Below the pieces are notes generated by a model. That model saw nothing but the letters and a program-made list of their open reading frames with translations. It did no database searches and was not told the origin of the DNA. A stretch of 64,000 nucleotides of DNA from Clostridia bacterium (GTDB lineage Bacteria; Bacillota; Clostridia; Oscillospirales; Butyricicoccaceae), in contig JAFQTO010000064.1 in assembly GCA_017408985.1 (NCBI GenBank), positions 1 through 64,000 of the forward strand, in the 5' to 3' direction. Shown here piece after piece: positions 59,679 to 64,000 of this stretch. How positions within the stretch are numbered: the first letter of the stretch is position 1; every line of letters begins with the position of its first letter. The position numbers were made by a program, and so were the translations under genes.

Positions 59679-60314
59679 ATGAAGAGAGCTATATCCATTA
59701 TTCTCATTTTGCTGATACTGGTATCCATCACGGCTTTTGCCGCCTACAGGCAGGGCGACAGAGGCGAAAAGGTCAAGCAGATACAGACCCGTCTCAAGCG
59801 CTGGGGGTATTACAGCGGCAATATCGACGGTATCTACGGCAAAAAGACCACCGAGGCGGTCAAGTATTTTCAGCGCACCAACGGACTGACGGTGGACGGC
59901 ATCTGCGGAAAGGAGACCTTTGCCGCATTAGGGTTGTCGGAGGGCAGTAATCAGTCGGGGTCAAACGATTTTTACCTGCTTGCCCGTATGATAGCCGCCG
60001 AGGCGAGGGGCGAGCCTTACGTGGGGCAGGTGGCGGTAGGCGCCGTTATCCTCAACAGAGTTGAGCATCCGTCATTCCCCAACAGTATATCGGGGGTCAT
60101 ATATCAGCCGGGTGCTTTTTCGGCTATAGGCGACGGACAATGGGCAAAGACCCCCGTCACCGACAGCGCACGCAAAGCGGCGCAGGACGCACTTAACGGC
60201 TGGGACCCAACGGGCGGCGCCATCTATTATTATAACCCTGCCAAGACCACGAGCACGTGGATATATTCCCGTCCCGTAGTCACCACCATAGGTGCACACG
60301 TTTTTGCCAAATAG
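59679..60314 (+). CDS. SleB-like cell wall hydrolase with peptidoglycan-binding domain
   Basis: A 211-residue secreted protein: signal peptide (residues 1-21), a PG_binding_1 domain (about 27-86; GDRGEKVKQIQTRLKRWGYYSGNIDGIYGKKTTEAVKYFQ) and a hydrolase_2 domain (about 97-211; LLARMIAAEARGEPYVGQVAVGAVILNR). The glutamate in AEARGE is the expected catalytic residue. SleB is a spore-cortex lytic transglycosylase used at germination. The neighbouring ypeB gene is absent, so a SleB-like CwlJ-type or vegetative role is also possible. Confidence 0.88.
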   Translation: MKRAISIILILLILVSITAFAAYRQGDRGEKVKQIQTRLKRWGYYSGNIDGIYGKKTTEAVKYFQRTNGLTVDGICGKETFAALGLSEGSNQSGSNDFYLLARMIAAEARGEPYVGQVAVGAVILNRVEHPSFPNSISGVIYQPGAFSAIGDGQWAKTPVTDSARKAAQDALNGWDPTGGAIYYYNPAKTTSTWIYSRPVVTTIGAHVFAK

Positions 60315-60362
60315 CACCTCTTTTTGCAGGGGAAGGAATATAAAAATGTTATATTCTTGCTA

Positions 60363-60391
60363 TTGATTTTGTTAGAATTTTACTATATAAT
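60363..60391 (+). promoter_or_regulatory. Promoter of the GH20-like tandem
   Basis: TTGATT (60363-60368) and TATAAT (60386-60391) are 17 bases apart, 34 bases before the start codon. No operator-like repeat was recognised. Confidence 0.6.
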
Positions 60392-60425
60392 CCAAATCAA
60401 GAAGACCTGCAGAGGAGGATTATAT

Positions 60426-62648
60426 ATGCACAGCATCAAGAGCAGACTTACGGTTATTCCGCAGCAGTTTACCTGCACCCGGGATGCGGGAGCAAGCTTA
60501 TACAAAGACGGCAAAGGCTGTTACCTGCTTGAAAACAGAGCGGGCGGCGAGTTTTCCGAGAGGGCAAAGGAACTTATCGCAGACAAGCTGGGTGCGCCTC
60601 AGGCAGAGGGCACGGACTGCGCACGTATCGTTGTACAGCTCGATGAAAAGTCGGATATCCCCAACGCCGATCAGGGCTACTCGCTGACGGTCAGAGACAA
60701 CGCAGTCACCCTGACGGGTTTCGGCGGCAGAGGGCTTATTTACGGAGCCGTTACCCTGTGTCAGCTTCTCTGTGCAGACCAAGCTCTGCCCGCACTTGAA
60801 ATAACCGACTGGCCCGATATAGAAAAGCGCGGACATTTTATCGAAAGCCGATTCGGCACCGATCTTATGGAGCTCAGCGACTGGCAGGCGGTAGTGGACG
60901 ATATGGTGCAGAAAAAGCAGAATACCCTGACCATATCCCTCTACGGCTGCTGGTGCATTCAGTTTGACAACCGCGTCAGCGAGTATATATTCGTCCCCAT
61001 CCCCAAATACCCCGAGCTTAAGACCCCCGTATATACCAACTACTTTTCGCCCAAACAAAACCGCTGGATAAAAGAGATCTGCGACACGCCTATTGCCGCC
61101 AAGGACTTTTTCGGTGAGATATGCCGCTACGGCAAAAAATGGGGTGTGGAGGTCCTTCCTCTGTTCAACTCCTACGGGCATAACACCCTTATCCCCGACC
61201 GCTACCCCGAGGTCTCGGCAAAATATGAGGACGGCACGCCTACCTACAACGGCTTCTGCACGTCCGAGGAGAAAACCTACGAACTGCTGTTTGATCTCTA
61301 CGATACCATTATAGATAATTATCTTGTACCCTGCGGCATAACCTCATTCCATATCGGACTTGACGAGGTGGGCCTGGGCGACGAGACTACGGGCGTCAAC
61401 GCAAGAGAGCCGTTTAAGTCACACCCCGCATTCTGCCGCTGTGAAAAGTGCAAAGACATCCCCGCAAAAGAGCGGTTTATCTCCCACGCAATCAGGCTTA
61501 TCTCACACCTGAAAAGCCGCGGTATGACCGATATATATCTGTACAACGATATGCTCTACCGCGCACACCGCACACCCGAGCAGGACTTTCTCCCCGATTT
61601 TGTCAAGGCGCTGGAGGATAACGGTCTTACGGATGTCACGGTCATCGACTGGTGGAAGTACAACTGCCGAAAAAAGCTGTTTGACTCCACCGGCTTCGGC
61701 GCCGAGGATATACGCCGCAGCAAGGTACGCTGCGCCGTCAAGCCGATGAACGGATACTACCATTGGCAGATGCTTCACCCCGCAATAGAAAACAGCTGTC
61801 TCCACGGTGTTGTCGCCAACGAGACCCGTTGTATGGGCTATATCTCCTACTCCTGCTGGGACGATATGTACGACCGCACCAACTCGGCGCAGGCGCAGTA
61901 CAGTTGGAACTTCGAGGGTGCCCCCTCTGTGGCAAAAGCCTCTATGGCGTACTGCCGCAGGCTGTTCCCCACCGCCGCAGAGGATGCATACAAGGCGTTT
62001 GAGCTGCTGGAGAGGTGCAACGAGGAGGGCGGCGAAAAACGTGAGGACGGCAGCAAGATACTGTCCACCCGCGTACTCAGCGAGAGCATACTCAGCTACT
62101 ACCCCTACAGCTATCTGCGGCTGAGCAAGCCCTATCCCCGCAACTTCCCCGGCGAGGCAATGAGCACCATACTCCAAAACCGCGAGGAGACCGAAAGGCT
62201 GATCTATCAGGCCCTCGGCTGTGCCGAAAGCGCACAGCGGATATTCAAAGAGCTGTCCGAAACGGCAGGCTGCGACAGGTATTTTGCCCGTGTCTACGAG
62301 CTGGAGAGCGAGAACTTCGTCTGTCTGTTCGAGGATTTTCTGGCTCTGCTGAGAATGTATGACCTGACGCAAGCGGGTATTGATGAGTGTGCAAGACAGG
62401 AGATACTGTCCCTTGCCGCCTCGCGAAAAAACGCACGGCTGTACCATATGGCAAAGCGCGAAGAGGTAAAAAGCGCCTGCAACGCACCCATACAGATGCG
62501 CCATCAAAGCATATTCATGCAGCTGTTTGCCGATATAGAAGCCTATGCTTCCGTAAACCGCGCCGGGGATATGCGGCTCGATATGCTCGATCTCAGCGCC
62601 GTAGGTTCGGACAGATTCTTTGACGTCAGGGGAGGAAAGACCGTATGA
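60426..62648 (+). CDS. GH20-like glycoside hydrolase (beta-N-acetylhexosaminidase-like), cytosolic
   Basis: A 740-residue protein without signal peptide. Residues ~1-125 form the GH20b/alpha-glucuronidase-type N-terminal domain (DQGYSLTVRDNAVTLTGFGGRGLIYGAVTLCQLL). The TIM barrel then shows KRGHFIESRFG, FNSYGHNTLIP and SFHIGLD313-E314-V, the H-x-G-x-D-E pair that assists substrate-mediated catalysis in GH20. The C-terminal ~270 residues are helical and unassigned. GAGGAGG lies about 9 bases before the ATG. It overlaps the next gene by ATGA. Cytosolic location implies that it acts on imported oligosaccharides. Confidence 0.82.
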   Translation: MHSIKSRLTVIPQQFTCTRDAGASLYKDGKGCYLLENRAGGEFSERAKELIADKLGAPQAEGTDCARIVVQLDEKSDIPNADQGYSLTVRDNAVTLTGFGGRGLIYGAVTLCQLLCADQALPALEITDWPDIEKRGHFIESRFGTDLMELSDWQAVVDDMVQKKQNTLTISLYGCWCIQFDNRVSEYIFVPIPKYPELKTPVYTNYFSPKQNRWIKEICDTPIAAKDFFGEICRYGKKWGVEVLPLFNSYGHNTLIPDRYPEVSAKYEDGTPTYNGFCTSEEKTYELLFDLYDTIIDNYLVPCGITSFHIGLDEVGLGDETTGVNAREPFKSHPAFCRCEKCKDIPAKERFISHAIRLISHLKSRGMTDIYLYNDMLYRAHRTPEQDFLPDFVKALEDNGLTDVTVIDWWKYNCRKKLFDSTGFGAEDIRRSKVRCAVKPMNGYYHWQMLHPAIENSCLHGVVANETRCMGYISYSCWDDMYDRTNSAQAQYSWNFEGAPSVAKASMAYCRRLFPTAAEDAYKAFELLERCNEEGGEKREDGSKILSTRVLSESILSYYPYSYLRLSKPYPRNFPGEAMSTILQNREETERLIYQALGCAESAQRIFKELSETAGCDRYFARVYELESENFVCLFEDFLALLRMYDLTQAGIDECARQEILSLAASRKNARLYHMAKREEVKSACNAPIQMRHQSIFMQLFADIEAYASVNRAGDMRLDMLDLSAVGSDRFFDVRGGKTV

Positions 62649-64000
62649 ACATACTTGACAGAATAATCACTCCGCCCAAGCAGGTTCGGTTTTTTGGCGG
62701 TGAGGACGTTATATTGGGCACGGCGGGCAAAAGTCTGTGCCATATCCAAAACAGCGCCTCGGGTCAGCTTGGGCAGACCGCCGAAAACAAGCTGCGGCAC
62801 ACTCTGGGCGGACTGCTCGGCGAGCTTGAGGGCGCTCTGCCCGTTACTCTCGCCTATGCACCCGCCCCCGACGGCATCAAAAACGCCGATCAGGGCTACC
62901 GTCTGACGGTGGACGAAAGCGGCGTGCGTATAGAAGGCTTCGGTGAGCGGGGGCTCTTGTACGGTGCGGTCACCCTGTGCCAGATGGCGGCGATCGAAAA
63001 CAACCGCCTTGCTTTGCCTCAGCTTGAGATAGTCGACTGGCCCGATCTGCAAAGACGCGGACATTTTATCGAGAGCCGCTACGGCACCAACCTGATGAAG
63101 CTCTGCGACTGGAAGAGCATCATCGACGATTTTGTTGAGAAGAAGCAGAACATTATGAGTATGTCTCTCTACTGCTGCTGGGGTATGCAGTATGACAGCG
63201 AGGTATGCGAGTACGTGTATTTTTCACTTGACAAGTATCCCAAGCTCAAGACCTCGGTGCGTACCAAGTATTATTCGGTCAAGCAAAAACGCTGGATAGA
63301 CAAAACCGAGCCTACCCCCATAGCAAGCGAGGACTTCTTCCTTGAGCTCTGCCACTACGCCAAAGCACACGGTGTGGAGGTGGTGCCCCTGATCAACTCC
63401 TACGGACACAACACCCTTATCCCCCGCTCCTATCCCGAGGTGTCGGCAAAATTTCCCGACGGCTCCCCTACCTACAACGGCTTCTGCACATCAAGTGACG
63501 CTACATATAACCTGCTGTTTGATATTTATGACGCCATCATAGACCGCTATCTTGCCCCCTGCGGATTTACTTCGTTCGATATCGGTATGGACGAGATAGA
63601 CGATCAGAGCGGTGTTATCGGCGTGTACCCCGACGACCCGTTCTCGGCGCGACCTGCATTCTGCGAGTGCGAAAAGTGCCGAAAAGTGCCCAACTACCTC
63701 AAATTCGTCAACCACGCCATCAGGCTTGCCACACACCTGAAAGAAAAGGGTATGAAGACGGTCTACATCTGCAACGATATGTTCTTCCGCTCCTTTGACC
63801 CCAAGCGGGATTTCTACCTGACCCCCATACTTGATGCACAGCGGGCGGAAACGGGCGATCTGTCCATAACCGCCGCTATGGACAACCATCTTGCCCTCTT
63901 CTGGGGTGAGCTGATAAAGCACGGCCTGCAGGATATTATGGTGATGAACTGGTGGAAATACACCGACGTGCGTGAGCGTATGTCTTTTACTGCCGAGGAT
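62645..64000 (+). CDS. Second GH20-like glycoside hydrolase, cut by the window end
   Basis: A paralogue of the preceding protein, about 452 residues visible, running past base 64000. It keeps the same domain order: DQGYRLTVDESGVRIEGFGERGLLYGAVTLCQMAA, RRGHFIESRYG, INSYGHNTLIP, and FDIGMD316-E317-I. The catalytic D-E pair is present, but the histidine before it is replaced by aspartate (HIGLDE becomes DIGMDE). The start overlaps the first gene's stop by ATGA. Different but related substrates for the two copies are likely. Confidence 0.8.
   Translation, partial: MNILDRIITPPKQVRFFGGEDVILGTAGKSLCHIQNSASGQLGQTAENKLRHTLGGLLGELEGALPVTLAYAPAPDGIKNADQGYRLTVDESGVRIEGFGERGLLYGAVTLCQMAAIENNRLALPQLEIVDWPDLQRRGHFIESRYGTNLMKLCDWKSIIDDFVEKKQNIMSMSLYCCWGMQYDSEVCEYVYFSLDKYPKLKTSVRTKYYSVKQKRWIDKTEPTPIASEDFFLELCHYAKAHGVEVVPLINSYGHNTLIPRSYPEVSAKFPDGSPTYNGFCTSSDATYNLLFDIYDAIIDRYLAPCGFTSFDIGMDEIDDQSGVIGVYPDDPFSARPAFCECEKCRKVPNYLKFVNHAIRLATHLKEKGMKTVYICNDMFFRSFDPKRDFYLTPILDAQRAETGDLSITAAMDNHLALFWGELIKHGLQDIMVMNWWKYTDVRERMSFTAED

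Overview
The window reads as one 64 kb chromosomal piece of an anaerobic, endospore-forming, low-redox Clostridia, most like the gut Oscillospirales (Ruminococcaceae/Oscillospiraceae) group. The evidence is indirect: SpoIIE, a CotJC-type Mn catalase and a SleB hydrolase (sporulation and germination), the [FeFe]-hydrogenase maturases HydE/HydG/HydF, an Rnf complex with its ApbE flavin transferase, VanW/G5 and MBOAT/DHHW envelope proteins, strong AAAGGAGG ribosome sites, and many ATGA/TGATG start-stop overlaps. No phage, IS element or CRISPR array was seen. The first ~290 bases are clearly more AT-rich than the rest.

Layout. 1-3028: a GNAT fragment, then metG-tatD on the minus strand. 3166-9941: a VanW-family protein divergent from a four-gene ABC export-type operon (ATPase, ABC-2 permease, GldG-like, DUF4340). 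10044-16837: an ACT-domain gene behind a structured leader, tRNA-Pro(CGG), ilvE, a LeuA-like protein with altered catalytic motifs coupled to a TIM-barrel/acyl-CoA ligase fusion, and a CotJC-type Mn catalase. 17045-21150: the hydrogenase maturation operon (TM1266-like, hydE, hydG, hydF) behind a leader with terminator/antiterminator pairings. 21210-24601: lipoprotein, MBOAT O-acyltransferase, DHHW protein. 24658-26939: an HTH-Fic protein with a three-repeat candidate operator, then an ECF sigma/anti-sigma pair. 26988-37685 (minus): minD, a divergent mgsA-like gene, hisS, aspS; then zapA, U32 peptidase, maf, mreC, mreD, mrdA. 37808-44654: CYTH phosphatase, pta, spoIIE with a coupled 33-codon membrane peptide gene, a sodium:solute symporter and a ceramidase-like hydrolase. 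44704-52672 (minus): a tandem-repeat lipoprotein, apbE, rnfCDGEA without rnfB, a NusG-II protein and a Gx transporter. 52780-56439 (minus): rpmG-secE-nusG-rplK-rplA and rplJ-rplL with an L10 leader. 56509-64000: nnrD, TrmN6-like, rsmI, GNAT, SleB, and two tandem GH20-like enzymes, the second cut by the window end.

The strongest candidates for undescribed biology are the LeuA-like plus TIM-barrel/acyl-CoA ligase pair (12160-16067), the leader of the hyd operon (21003-21115), the Rnf locus with a double-length RnfG, no RnfB and an ApbE-linked repeat lipoprotein, the MgsA-like protein missing catalytic residues, the small peptide gene overlapping the end of spoIIE, and the three-way-junction leader of the ACT gene. 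All functional statements rest on reading the sequence and on known family motifs; no database search was run.
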